Assembly: GCA_011390805.1 (NCBI GenBank)
Contig: JAABRT010000007.1
Span: forward strand, 20,387-84,386
Source: Gemmatimonas sp.
GTDB taxonomy: Bacteria > Gemmatimonadota > Gemmatimonadetes > Gemmatimonadales > Gemmatimonadaceae
DNA: 64,000 nucleotides
Reading direction: 5' to 3'
Below the pieces are notes generated by a model. That model had not been told where the DNA came from. It saw only the letters and a list, made by a program, of their open reading frames with translations, and ran no database searches. Of this stretch, positions 56,407 through 64,000 are shown piece by piece (positions within the stretch are counted from its first letter, which is position 1; the number at the start of each line of letters is the position of its first letter). Position numbers and translations under genes: made by a program.

Positions 56407-57468
56407 ATGAACACTCCTGTCGCCGGAAACACCGTCGCCGAGTGGCTGATTGCGCTCGGCATTGCCGTGGCGGTTGTCTTTGCTCTGCTTGTAGTGCGAA
56501 GCTTTGCCGTCACGCGAATCAAGTCACTGGCCGATCGCACGAGTACGCGCGTTGACGATCTGCTCGCCGAGGTGCTCGCTCGCACACGTACGTTTTTTTT
56601 GATCGCCGTCGGCATTGCCGTGGCCAAAGCGTGGGTGGAAATCGTACCCGACTGGAGTGGACGACTCCGTACCGTGCTGGTGGTGGCGTTCTTTGCACAG
56701 GTCGGCATTTGGGGCACCGCCGCGGCCCGATTCGTTCTTGACAACTACCGCCGCGACAAACTCGAAAGCGACCGCGGTGCAGCGACCATGGTGGGACTGC
56801 TGCAGTTCCTCGTCATACTGCTGGTCTGGTCGGTGGTGCTGCTGCTAGCCCTCGACAATCTGGGTGTCAACATCACCGCGCTCGTTGCCGGTCTGGGTGT
56901 GGGTGGTATTGCCATTGCGCTGGCGGTGCAGAACATCCTCGGCGATTTGTTTGCGTCGCTCGCGATCATCCTCGACAAGCCCTTTGTCGTGGGCGATTTC
57001 ATCAAAGTCGGTGAAGAAGTTGGAACGGTTGAGCACATCGGTCTTAAAACCACGCGTGTATCAAGCATCTCGGGTGAACAGCTCATATTCTCCAACGCTG
57101 ACCTGCTCAGCGCACGCATTCGCAATTTCGGGCGCATGCAGGAGCGGCGTATCGTGTTCACACTTGGCGTGACATACCAGACACCACGCTCCGATCTGCA
57201 ACGCATTCCACAGTTCATTCGAGAAGCGATCGAAGCCGAGCCCGACGTACGCTTTGATCGCAGCCATTTCAGTGCGTATGGTGCGTTTTCGATTGATTTT
57301 GAGTCGGTCTATTTTGTGAAGTCGCCGGCCTACGATGTGTACATGAACGCGCAGCAGGCAATTTATCTGCGTATCCACGATGCCTTTGAGACAAACGGCA
57401 TCGAGTTCGCCTACCCCACCCAGACGCTCTTTCTCACGCGCGGTGCGTCGGAGAGCGAACAGAAGTAG
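56407..57468 (+). CDS. Mechanosensitive channel, MscS family (larger form)
   Basis: 353 residues, five predicted membrane helices, like YbdG/YnaI rather than the minimal MscS. The pore helix is ALVAGLGVGGIAIALAVQNI, then LGDLFASLAIILDKPFVVGD, FIKVGEEVGTVEHIGLKTTR and EQLIFSNADLLSARIRNF. The C-terminal αβ domain ends GIEFAYPTQTLFLTRG. A Ser/Glu tail follows, and its last seven residues are encoded inside the first unit of a degenerate tandem repeat. It releases solutes under hypo-osmotic stress. The second MscS of the window, and the terminal gene of the run from 48025. Confidence 0.92.
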   Translation: MNTPVAGNTVAEWLIALGIAVAVVFALLVVRSFAVTRIKSLADRTSTRVDDLLAEVLARTRTFFLIAVGIAVAKAWVEIVPDWSGRLRTVLVVAFFAQVGIWGTAAARFVLDNYRRDKLESDRGAATMVGLLQFLVILLVWSVVLLLALDNLGVNITALVAGLGVGGIAIALAVQNILGDLFASLAIILDKPFVVGDFIKVGEEVGTVEHIGLKTTRVSSISGEQLIFSNADLLSARIRNFGRMQERRIVFTLGVTYQTPRSDLQRIPQFIREAIEAEPDVRFDRSHFSAYGAFSIDFESVYFVKSPAYDVYMNAQQAIYLRIHDAFETNGIEFAYPTQTLFLTRGASESEQK

Positions 57469-57560
57469 CGCTACTGCGTATCGGAGAGCGAACAGCAGGA
57501 ATGCCGCGGCGCGTCTGAGGCCAAACAGAAGTAGCGCTGCGGCGCGTCGGCTACTGCAGC
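57445..57560. repeat. Degenerate 31-35 bp tandem repeats across the mscS stop
   Basis: Units of type GCGTCGGAGAGCGAACAGAAGTAGCGCT start at about 57445, 57476, 57511 and 57543, spaced 31, 35 and 32 bases. The first supplies the SESEQK tail and stop codon of the MscS gene. The last is partial. The block fills most of the gap to the convergent symporter gene. Confidence 0.7.
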
Positions 57561-57622
57561 TCCTTCACGTGCTTCAGTTTTTCCGTGGCTTCCGCCGCCA
57601 GCGCCCCTACAGATATCGGCCG

Positions 57623-59368
57623 CTAACCCAACAGGACGCGCGTTCCCAGCCAGAGCGCCAATACTGCGGTTGCGGCAATGCCAACTGTTGCCGCAGCGGC
57701 GCGCAGCAGCTCACCGCGCGCCGCCTCGCTGCTGCGATCACCGGTCGCGGGCCACACACCCAACGGCGATACGGCGCGCACAAACGTTGCAGTCGATTCG
57801 GCCGTTGGCGCGGGTACCAGCGCGATGGCAATGAGCATGACCACCGTACTCGACGCCGCAATCACAATCAGCTGCAACTCGTAGCTGCCCCAATCGGCCT
57901 GCCACATGATCGCGGCCGCGACCAGACCGGCAACCGCACCCGCCAGCTCCGCTTCGGCGGTCATGCGCCACCACAGCCAGCGCAACATTGTAGGCACACC
58001 AAGTGCGGCACCAAGCGCCGCCACCCAGCGCCAGGCCTGCTCGATGCGCTCAATCTGAAACGCCACCAACACAGCGCCGATCGCGAACACCACCACCGCC
58101 GTGCGCGCAATAACCACCTGGGCTGTGCTCGAGAGTTCGGGCTTCATGCGCAGCGCCACATCACTCACCACGTAAGACGCGCCCCAGTTGAAGTGCGTGT
58201 CGATGGTGCTCATGAACGCGGCCAACAAACTCACCACCAGCAAACCGAACACGCCGGGGGGCAGCAAATGAATCATGAGTGCGGGATACGCCATCTCGCG
58301 GTCACCGGCCACCAGCGTGCCAAGCGGCTCGCCGAGCACAGCCTGCTCGCTTCCCACAGGCAAAATCACCAGTGCCGCCAACGCCACCATGAGCCACGGC
58401 CAGATGCGAACACCGTACTGCAGCACAAAAAACAATCCGGCTGCCTTTTGTGCATCGTCTTCCGAACGTGCGGTGTTCAATCGCTGTTGCAGATAGCCAC
58501 CGCCGTCGGCGGGCACGTTGGCGTACGACTGCACCAGCAGATACGCGCCAAGTCCGAAGGCGCCCATCCCGATCGCCGATACCCACTCTGATTGCATCGT
58601 GGGAAACAGCTGCGTAAAGCTCAACGCATCGTTGCCGTAGGCATCACGCAAGCCGCTCAGCACACCGCGCTTCCCACCCGCGTGCGACCATGCCAGCACC
58701 GCCAGCCAGATACTGCCCACGAGGCCGAGCACAAACTGCAGCAGGTCGGTGCGGATCACGCCGCGGATACCGCCTAACGCCGAATACACCGCGACCAGCA
58801 GCACCAGCAGAATGACCGTTACCGCTTCCGACGGACCACCGAGTGCCGATTGGGCGGGTACGACGGTGCCAACCGCTGCAACAAGCCACGGCGCCCACTC
58901 ATCCCAGCGCACCAGCGGCTGCACAATTTTGCCCATGGCGCGCAGCACCCAGCCAAGAATGATCACGTTGTAAATGAGTCCGTACAGTCCCGCGCGAAAT
59001 GATCGCAGGTATCCCGATGCGCGTCCGGTGTAGCGCAGCGCAATGAACTCGGCGTCGGTGACTACGCCGGCACGCCACCAGCGGCGCGCAAAGATCATCA
59101 CAACACCGGCGTGCACCAGCAACCAGGACAGCCATAACCAGTTGCCCGACAATCCGCGCGCGGCCACGATGCCCGTGATCGCGAGTGGGGTGTCCGCAGC
59201 GAAAGTTGTCGCGGCAATCGACGTACCCGCCCACCACCACGGCAGTGAGCGATCGGCCAGAAAATAGCTTTCACGGCTCTGTCCCGCCCGTTCCCTCGCT
59301 GCAAGACCAACGCCAAGTGCGAACAGCAGATACCCGCCGATCACCAACCAGTCGAGTGTCTCTAACAC
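57623..59368 (-). CDS. Sodium:solute symporter (SSF family)
   Basis: 581 residues, about 13 membrane helices. SSF signatures are YLLFALGVGLAARERAGQSR, YFLADRSLPWWWAGTSIAAT and YSALGGIRGVIRTDLLQFVL, then FGLLVVSLLAAFMSTIDTHF. The C-terminal extension adds helices. It uses a Na+ gradient to take up small solutes. It lies 3 bases after the glucosylglycerol enzyme in the same operon, so uptake or recovery of a compatible solute is likely (inference). The substrate cannot be read from sequence. Confidence 0.9.
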   Translation of the reverse strand: MLETLDWLVIGGYLLFALGVGLAARERAGQSRESYFLADRSLPWWWAGTSIAATTFAADTPLAITGIVAARGLSGNWLWLSWLLVHAGVVMIFARRWWRAGVVTDAEFIALRYTGRASGYLRSFRAGLYGLIYNVIILGWVLRAMGKIVQPLVRWDEWAPWLVAAVGTVVPAQSALGGPSEAVTVILLVLLVAVYSALGGIRGVIRTDLLQFVLGLVGSIWLAVLAWSHAGGKRGVLSGLRDAYGNDALSFTQLFPTMQSEWVSAIGMGAFGLGAYLLVQSYANVPADGGGYLQQRLNTARSEDDAQKAAGLFFVLQYGVRIWPWLMVALAALVILPVGSEQAVLGEPLGTLVAGDREMAYPALMIHLLPPGVFGLLVVSLLAAFMSTIDTHFNWGASYVVSDVALRMKPELSSTAQVVIARTAVVVFAIGAVLVAFQIERIEQAWRWVAALGAALGVPTMLRWLWWRMTAEAELAGAVAGLVAAAIMWQADWGSYELQLIVIAASSTVVMLIAIALVPAPTAESTATFVRAVSPLGVWPATGDRSSEAARGELLRAAAATVGIAATAVLALWLGTRVLLG

Positions 59369-59371
59369 GCC

Positions 59372-61615
59372 TCAGCCGATGTATTCGGAGTCAGGCGCCG
59401 CCATCGCATCGAGAAACTCGCGACTCCATGCATCGACATCGTACTGCTCAACCAGCGTGGCCAGTCGTTTGATGTGCAGCGCACGCGCTTCCTGCGGCAA
59501 CACCAGCGCGTCGTGCAGGTCACGTGCCATTCCTTCCACGTCGTACGGATTGGTAAGCACCGCACCGTGCATCTCAACAGCCGCACCGGCAAACTCCGAC
59601 AACACCAACACACCCTCTCCACCGGTCACGTACTGCGCGGTGACGAACTCCTTGGCCACCAAATTCAGTCCGTCGCGCAGCGGCGTAATCCACGCGACAT
59701 CGGCAGCCGCGCTGTACGTTACCACCTCTTCAAACGGCAGCGCGCGGAAGAGATAGTGTACCGGTGTCCATTCCAACGTACCAAACCGGCCGTTGATGCG
59801 GCCTACCACCTGATCTACTGCCTCTCGCACCTCTTCGTACACTTCCATACCGGGTGCGGGAGGTGTGGTCACCATGAGCAGTGTCACCTGCTCACGCATG
59901 TCAGGGTGCGCGTCGAGCATGCGCTCAAATGCTTCAAGTTTTTGCAACGGACCTTTCACGTAGTCCAGTCGCTCCACCGATAACACAAGACGCGTGCTCT
60001 GAAAGCGCGCGCGAATGGCTTCCACCTGTACCAGCCGGTCCGGGTCGGCAAGTATGCGGTGGATGGCGCGTACGTTCACGCCCACCGGATGTGCGCCAAG
60101 CCGGATGATTCGATCGCCGCTGCGCACAACAGATGGCATGCGCGGAATCGCCAGCGCACCACCGTGCACGCGGAAACGCGGCGCACACTGCATGGTCTCC
60201 AGCACTTCGGTTGGCGCGTGCGAGCGCAGCACGTCAAGGAAGTTGGCGGCGTATCGCGGGATGTGAAATCCGATGTAGTCACACTGCGCAAGCGAGCCGA
60301 CGATCTGTCGTGCCCACGGAATCACGTTGAACACATCAGCCGGCGGAAACGACGTATGATGGAAAAATCCGATCTTCACGTCCGGACGCAGCTGCCGCAG
60401 AAACGCCGGCACCATCCAGAGGTTGTAATCGTGAATCCAGACTGTCGCGCCTACATCCGATTCGGCAGCGGCCGTTTCAGCAAAGCGTCTGTTAATCTCG
60501 AGAAAATGTTTCCAGTCGGCGTCAACAAACTTGGCGCGATCAACAAACGAAAAGATCACCGGCCAGAAGGCCTCCTTGGAGAACTTCTTGTAAAAGCGCT
60601 GCACATCATCCTGACTCAGCGGCACCTTGGCCGCCACGAGATTCGCAAAACGCTCTTCGTCAACGAGATCGTGTGACGTTGCACCCGAACCATCGTGGAA
60701 GGTGGTCCAGGCTACCCACGACCCGTGTCGGCCCGACTCAAAGCAACCAAGCAACGTTGGCACAATGCCGTTGGGGCTCGTGTGTCGACGGCGGGATACC
60801 ACGCCGTCGTGCATCTGCTCTTCGTACGGCAGGCGATGATACACCACCACGAGTTGCGCGTCGCCCGACGGACTTTCCACGGTAGGCGCGATCTTGACGC
60901 CCATCTGTTCCATGGCTTCTACAATGCCGCCAGCGCCCGGCGATGTGGCGATGTGCACGTGCTCACGCTCGCGCGTGGCTTCAATCAGCGCCGTCTCCGC
61001 CTGCCCAACCACGACACCGCGGTAACCGGTGTCGTAAAGCGAGAGATCGTTGAGCGTATCGCCGGCAACGAGCACCTGCGACTCGTCCACGCCCAGGTGG
61101 GCAACCAGCCGCTTGAGTGTATCGCCTTTGGAAACACCACGCGGCAGGACATCGAGATAACGGTCGGCACTGAGCAATACATCGACATCGAGATGAGCGA
61201 CACGCTCGGCGATCTCATCCACCTTTGCGGTGTCTTCAAGAAAGAACGAGCAGCGTCGTTCCTGCGGCACACGCTGTCGGACGAGCCCGGGCATGTCGGC
61301 CAGCGCCTGCAAAATGGGTTCCGTACCAATCCACTTGGCACTCAGCTCCCACTGCAGCGGTGTAACCGGCGAGTGGCCGTCGCCATGCAGCACGGTAGCA
61401 CCCACGTCTGCGATGATGAACTCCGGATCAGGCACCAACGGGTCGGCGAGCAATGGCAGCACGCTTTCAGCGCCGCGTCCAGTCACGTACACCAGGCGGA
61501 TCTGGTCGGTGGCGCGGATGGTGCGATATAACGTCAGCCGGTCGGCCTGGCGGCCGCCCAGGAAAGTACCGTCGAGATCGGTTGCGAGTAATAAGATGAG
61601 AACAGCCCTCTGCAA
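59372..61615 (-). CDS. ggpPS: Glucosylglycerol-phosphate phosphatase/synthase fusion (HAD + GT20)
   Basis: 747 residues from a TTG, the only usual start codon close before the DLDGT motif. The N-terminal HAD phosphatase (about 1-250) has DLDGT (13-17), VYVTGRG and AGDTLNDLSLY. The GT20 synthase (about 255-735) has WIHDYNLWMVPAFLRQLRPD, GFFHHTSFPPADVFNVIPW, YIGFHIPRYAANFLDVL, SVERLDYVKGP and PLRDGLNLVAKEFV. The HDYNLW, FFHH and FHIPRY motifs are those of glucosylglycerol-phosphate synthase, not of trehalose synthase OtsA. It makes glucosylglycerol from ADP-glucose and glycerol-3-phosphate, then dephosphorylates it. Fused GgpPS enzymes are known from Stenotrophomonas. First gene of the symporter operon. 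Confidence 0.85.
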   Translation of the reverse strand: MQRAVLILLLATDLDGTFLGGRQADRLTLYRTIRATDQIRLVYVTGRGAESVLPLLADPLVPDPEFIIADVGATVLHGDGHSPVTPLQWELSAKWIGTEPILQALADMPGLVRQRVPQERRCSFFLEDTAKVDEIAERVAHLDVDVLLSADRYLDVLPRGVSKGDTLKRLVAHLGVDESQVLVAGDTLNDLSLYDTGYRGVVVGQAETALIEATREREHVHIATSPGAGGIVEAMEQMGVKIAPTVESPSGDAQLVVVYHRLPYEEQMHDGVVSRRRHTSPNGIVPTLLGCFESGRHGSWVAWTTFHDGSGATSHDLVDEERFANLVAAKVPLSQDDVQRFYKKFSKEAFWPVIFSFVDRAKFVDADWKHFLEINRRFAETAAAESDVGATVWIHDYNLWMVPAFLRQLRPDVKIGFFHHTSFPPADVFNVIPWARQIVGSLAQCDYIGFHIPRYAANFLDVLRSHAPTEVLETMQCAPRFRVHGGALAIPRMPSVVRSGDRIIRLGAHPVGVNVRAIHRILADPDRLVQVEAIRARFQSTRLVLSVERLDYVKGPLQKLEAFERMLDAHPDMREQVTLLMVTTPPAPGMEVYEEVREAVDQVVGRINGRFGTLEWTPVHYLFRALPFEEVVTYSAAADVAWITPLRDGLNLVAKEFVTAQYVTGGEGVLVLSEFAGAAVEMHGAVLTNPYDVEGMARDLHDALVLPQEARALHIKRLATLVEQYDVDAWSREFLDAMAAPDSEYIG

Positions 61616-61784
61616 AGGTTACGGGGCGCTCACGCCCCAACCCTTGAACGTATACAACACGACCGTTCAGGCAACCGATCAGAAACCGCTGTGAGGAAAA
61701 TCCGCCGCTTCGTGACGCGATTCTGACCTTATTTGAGCACGCGCGGTAACTTGTTGCCCACTTCCCCTCACCTGACGGTACGCC

Positions 61785-62420
61785 ATGACCCGTACTCGCC
61801 CGCTGCTGCTTGCTTCGTGCCTCACATTCGCCATGATGCTGTCTGCGGCCTGCAGCGGCGAGGAATCACCGGTTACAGATGAGCTTGCAAACGACGGCGC
61901 GGGCGCGGTTCCGTCAACTGCATCGGACAGTTTGTTTGCGAATCTTCAAACACTCTGTGGCAACGCGTATGAAGGGGAAGTGATTGAAGATTCATCGGCC
62001 GACAGTGCGTTTGCGGTGTCAACGCTCGTGATGCATGTGCGCGAATGCAACGACTCGGTGTTGCGGATTCCGTTTCACGTTGGGGAGAATCGCTCACGCA
62101 CTTGGGTGGTGAGCCGAACCGCATCGGGTTTGCGACTCAAGCACGACCACCGTCACGAAGACGGCACCGAAGATAGCGTGACGCAGTACGGTGGTGATAC
62201 GCGAACAGCGGGAACGTCGGTGTCGCAGGAGTTTCCGGCTGACGCATTCACCGCAGCACTGTTGCCTGCGGCCAGCACCAATGTCTGGACGATCGAGCTG
62301 CAGCCTGGCGCGTCGTTTGTGTACGCGCTACGCCGCGAGGGAACGGACCGTCGCTTCCGGGTGCAATTCGATCTGCGGCGCCCGGTGGCTGCTCCACCGG
62401 CGCCTTGGGGACAGCCGTAA
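61785..62420 (+). CDS. Lipoprotein of unknown function
   Basis: 211 residues. Lipoprotein signal LTFAMMLSAACSGEES (Cys near residue 23), followed by an acidic linker. The β-rich body has two Cys (LQTLCGNAYEGEV and HVRECNDSVL) that could form a disulfide, then RTWVVSRTASGLRLKHDHRH. The C-terminal strands end FRVQFDLRRPV. I do not recognise a named family. Divergent from ggpPS. A 104-bp tandem repeat block follows 40 bases after the stop. Confidence 0.68.
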   Translation: MTRTRPLLLASCLTFAMMLSAACSGEESPVTDELANDGAGAVPSTASDSLFANLQTLCGNAYEGEVIEDSSADSAFAVSTLVMHVRECNDSVLRIPFHVGENRSRTWVVSRTASGLRLKHDHRHEDGTEDSVTQYGGDTRTAGTSVSQEFPADAFTAALLPAASTNVWTIELQPGASFVYALRREGTDRRFRVQFDLRRPVAAPPAPWGQP

Positions 62421-62460
62421 CCGGCGTCGCGGTAGCTCCTGGGTTGCGCAACGGATTTCA

Positions 62461-62855
62461 CCACAGAGTCTCGGAGACGCAGAGACTGCTGAGCAGTGCA
62501 CGTCCCAGCATTCCGTGTTTCCTCTGTGCCTCGGTGTCTCTGTGGTATGCAGCGACTGCATCAACCACAGAGTCGCGAAGTCGCAGAGACTGCTGAGCAG
62601 TGCACGTCCCAGCATTCCGTGTTTCCTCTGTGCCTCGGTGTCTCTGTGGTCTGTAGTCACGACATCAACCACAGAGTCTCGGAGACGCAGAGATTGCTGA
62701 GCAGTGCACGTCCATCACTCCGCGTTTCCTCTGTGTCTCGGTGTCTCTGTGGTATGTAGTGACGACATCAAACTCAGAGGCGCCGAGTCACAGAGGAACA
62801 GCACAGATGTTCGGGGAATGCAGTGCCGCTCACGCTTTTCTCTGACTCTCCGTGG
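62461..62855. repeat. 104-bp tandem repeat block with CCACAGAG...CTCTGTGG hairpins
   Basis: Three near-identical 104-base units start at 62461, 62565 and 62669 with CCACAGAGTCTCGGAGACGC or a close variant. A fourth, degenerate partial unit runs to about 62855. In each unit the left CCACAGAG arm is inverted at CTCTGTGG, and CTGCTGAGCAG forms a central palindrome. The block stands between the lipoprotein gene and DUF6524. The CACAGAG arms link it to the single element at 40325-40464. Confidence 0.92.
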
Positions 62856-62864
62856 TTAACGCGG

Positions 62865-63299
62865 TTATTCCACGACGTCGGTATCGATCTGCCCACTGAT
62901 CCGTCGCGACACAAAGGACCACGACACACCCGCAGCGAGACAGAGCGCCAGACTGATCAGCGCCACGTTGGCAATACCGCGCGAGCTGCGTGCACTCACG
63001 AGGTTGTACGTGATCAGCAGCCAGATCACACCACCGGTGAGCGCCAACGCGAGCAGTGCTCCCCACAGCCCCAACGAACGTCGCGTGGCGGTGAGGAAAA
63101 TTGCCCAGCCCACCACCAGCAGCACACCGACCAGAAACTTGAGCGCGGCCGGACCATCGGTGGCGGGCCCGCCGAACAGCGGCTCGATGGCCCAATCAAC
63201 GAAGGAGTATCCGAACGGATTCCAGGTCCCGTACACCAGGGCCAACGCGGCCAGCACTCGCATGAGCACGCCGCCCAGAGAAATCGCTTCACGTTGCAT
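62865..63299 (-). CDS. DUF6524-family membrane protein
   Basis: The start is ATG 63299 (MQREAISLGGVLMRVLAALA). The ORF-track extension to 63470 reads back into the group II intron. 144 residues, four membrane helices. The segment VYGTWNPFGYSFVDWAIEPL is the DUF6524 hallmark, followed by ALKFLVGVLLVVGWAIFLTA. Function unknown. The 3' end of a group II intron lies 50 bases upstream in the same orientation, so its natural promoter may be interrupted. Confidence 0.82.
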   Translation of the reverse strand: MQREAISLGGVLMRVLAALALVYGTWNPFGYSFVDWAIEPLFGGPATDGPAALKFLVGVLLVVGWAIFLTATRRSLGLWGALLALALTGGVIWLLITYNLVSARSSRGIANVALISLALCLAAGVSWSFVSRRISGQIDTDVVE

Positions 63300-63348
63300 G
63301 GCAGCAATATGTGGGTCTGGTGGCAGGCGCGCGAAGAGAGGGGGCGAA

Positions 63349-64000
63349 ATCGGGATAGGGAGTCGGGGAGGATGTTCCCCGACTTCCCTCCCACACCACC
63401 GGACATGCGGGACCGCATCCGGCGGTTCGGTGAGTTGAGGTTCAAGAGGGACCGAGAAGCGGGACTCCACGGGTGAGGAAGTATGCTCTCGGGAAAGCCG
63501 TGTTCAGCGCACCGTGCGCCGCGATGGCCCACCAGCGCCTACAGTGCGCCGCCGCTGCAGCGGCCAATCGGGTCGGGATACCCTTCCGTTTCAGCACGCG
63601 GAACAGCGTCGTGCCCCGTTTGCACTGTTTGACGATCAGCAGGCGTAACCGACGGTGGAGCCATTGGTCCACGTGGGCAAAGATCCCCGGCGTGTCCGCG
63701 AGACGAAAGTACGCCTTCCATCCCGTGAGATAGCCCCGCAGTTCCGCCACGACGCGCGCGAAACTGCGGCCACCGTTCCGGGAGGTGATCTCCCGGATGC
63801 GCGTCTTCAGCTTCGACAAGGCTTTCGGTGATACACGGCGTTTGACGGTGCCACCCTTGGCATACCAGAAACTGTAGCCAAGAAACTGACGCGTACCCAC
63901 CGGTGCCACCGCACTCTTCTCGACATTGATTCGCAGTTTGAGCCGTGCGTAGAGCTTGATGAGGTGTTGCATCACCCGCTCTCCGGCGCGCTTCGACCGC
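63349..64000 (-). mobile_element. Group II intron, 3' part (runs off the window)
   Basis: The minus strand reads reverse transcriptase, then a domain V-like hairpin (GAACCGCCGGATGCGG, then CGCATGTCCGGTGGTGT, about 63385-63430). A domain VI-like stem AGTCGGGGA/TCCCCGACT follows (63361-63385), and then CTATCCCGAT ending at about 63349. This order is that of a bacterial group II intron 3' end. The 5' end and domains I-III lie beyond base 64000. The 3' junction is placed by motif only. Confidence 0.82.
63442..64000 (-). CDS. ltrA: Group II intron reverse transcriptase/maturase, C-terminal part (partial)
   Basis: The frame is open through the window edge (RSKRAGERVMQHLIKLYARL), so the start lies beyond 64000. 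The ORF-track GTG at 63975 is not the real start. About 186 residues are visible. The end of the palm has LRINVEKSAVAPVGTRQFLG and GYSFWYAKGG. The maturase/X domain is ALSKLKTRIREITSRNGGRS, then LRGYLTGWKAYFRLADTPGI and WLHRRLRLLIVKQCKRGTTL. The YADD site is upstream and not visible. It splices and mobilises its host intron. The stop is about 10 bases before the domain V hairpin. Confidence 0.92.
   Translation of the reverse strand, partial: RSKRAGERVMQHLIKLYARLKLRINVEKSAVAPVGTRQFLGYSFWYAKGGTVKRRVSPKALSKLKTRIREITSRNGGRSFARVVAELRGYLTGWKAYFRLADTPGIFAHVDQWLHRRLRLLIVKQCKRGTTLFRVLKRKGIPTRLAAAAAAHCRRWWAIAAHGALNTAFPRAYFLTRGVPLLGPS

Noticed and set aside
59372-61615. Trehalose-6-phosphate synthase/phosphatase (OtsA-OtsB) call
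   Set aside because: The GT20 motifs (HDYNLW, FFHH, FHIPRY) and the N-terminal HAD order fit glucosylglycerol-phosphate synthase fusions better.
62461-62855. Possible CRISPR array from evenly spaced repeats
   Set aside because: The whole 104-base period is conserved, with no unique spacers of uniform length and no cas genes. It is a tandem repeat.

Overview
The window looks like a chromosomal segment of a Gemmatimonadota bacterium (Gemmatimonas-like). This is inferred from the high-GC coding bias, a SusC/SusD pair with an R-rich FimT/PilV/PilW/PilX minor-pilin cluster, many secreted peptidases and lipoproteins, a membrane-anchored BTAD/TolB-type regulator, and intergenic CACRGAG and ACCGTGAAT-type repeats. 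No rRNA, tRNA, CRISPR array or prophage was seen. One mobile element runs off the right edge.

Layout. 1-6864 (+): an Mrp/Mbh-type Na+/H+ antiporter operon of nine overlapping genes (mnhE end, F, G, MbhD-like, MbhE-MrpB fusion, C, and three large antiporter-like subunits). 6974-14451: an NTF2-like secreted protein (-), the minor-pilin cluster (+), AlkC and a VOC protein (-), S1/P1 nuclease, MscS and a tiny lmo0937-type membrane protein (+). 14485-25331: katG (-) divergent from SusC-SusD (+), a stand-alone TonB-plug lipoprotein (-), a tandem-duplicated M42 peptidase and cysM (+). 25635-31621 (-): two DoxX-like proteins, glnS, a cupredoxin-copA copper operon, and a photoactive-yellow-protein homologue. 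31755-35747 (+): dnaE2 interrupted by one in-frame amber codon. 35793-48000: a lipoprotein, an unknown protein, a divergent BTAD/LuxR regulator pair, a secreted-protein operon (DUF5117-like metalloprotease, DUF885 peptidase, YVTN propeller), a methyltransferase and a VanZ protein. 48025-57468 (+): a co-directional run of envelope genes (NlpE-META lipoprotein, BNR/sortilin-like propeller, unknown, serine hydrolase, DsrE-like, patatin lipoprotein, MscS). 57623-61615 (-): a glucosylglycerol-phosphate synthase/phosphatase fusion followed by a sodium:solute symporter. 61785-64000: a lipoprotein, a 104-bp tandem repeat block, a DUF6524 protein and the 3' end of a group II intron with its reverse transcriptase.

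How the genes fit together. Two themes recur. One is ion and osmotic homeostasis: the Mrp antiporter, two MscS channels, the glucosylglycerol enzyme and the Na+-coupled symporter. The other is scavenging of peptides and polymers at the envelope: SusCD, M42, DUF885, DUF5117, S1/P1 nuclease and the serine hydrolase. The most unusual items are the PYP homologue with conserved chromophore Cys, Tyr and Glu; the amber-interrupted dnaE2 with an oversized linker; the M42 tandem with an apparently dead first half; and the split MrpA architecture with a third antiporter subunit that seems to lack key charged residues.
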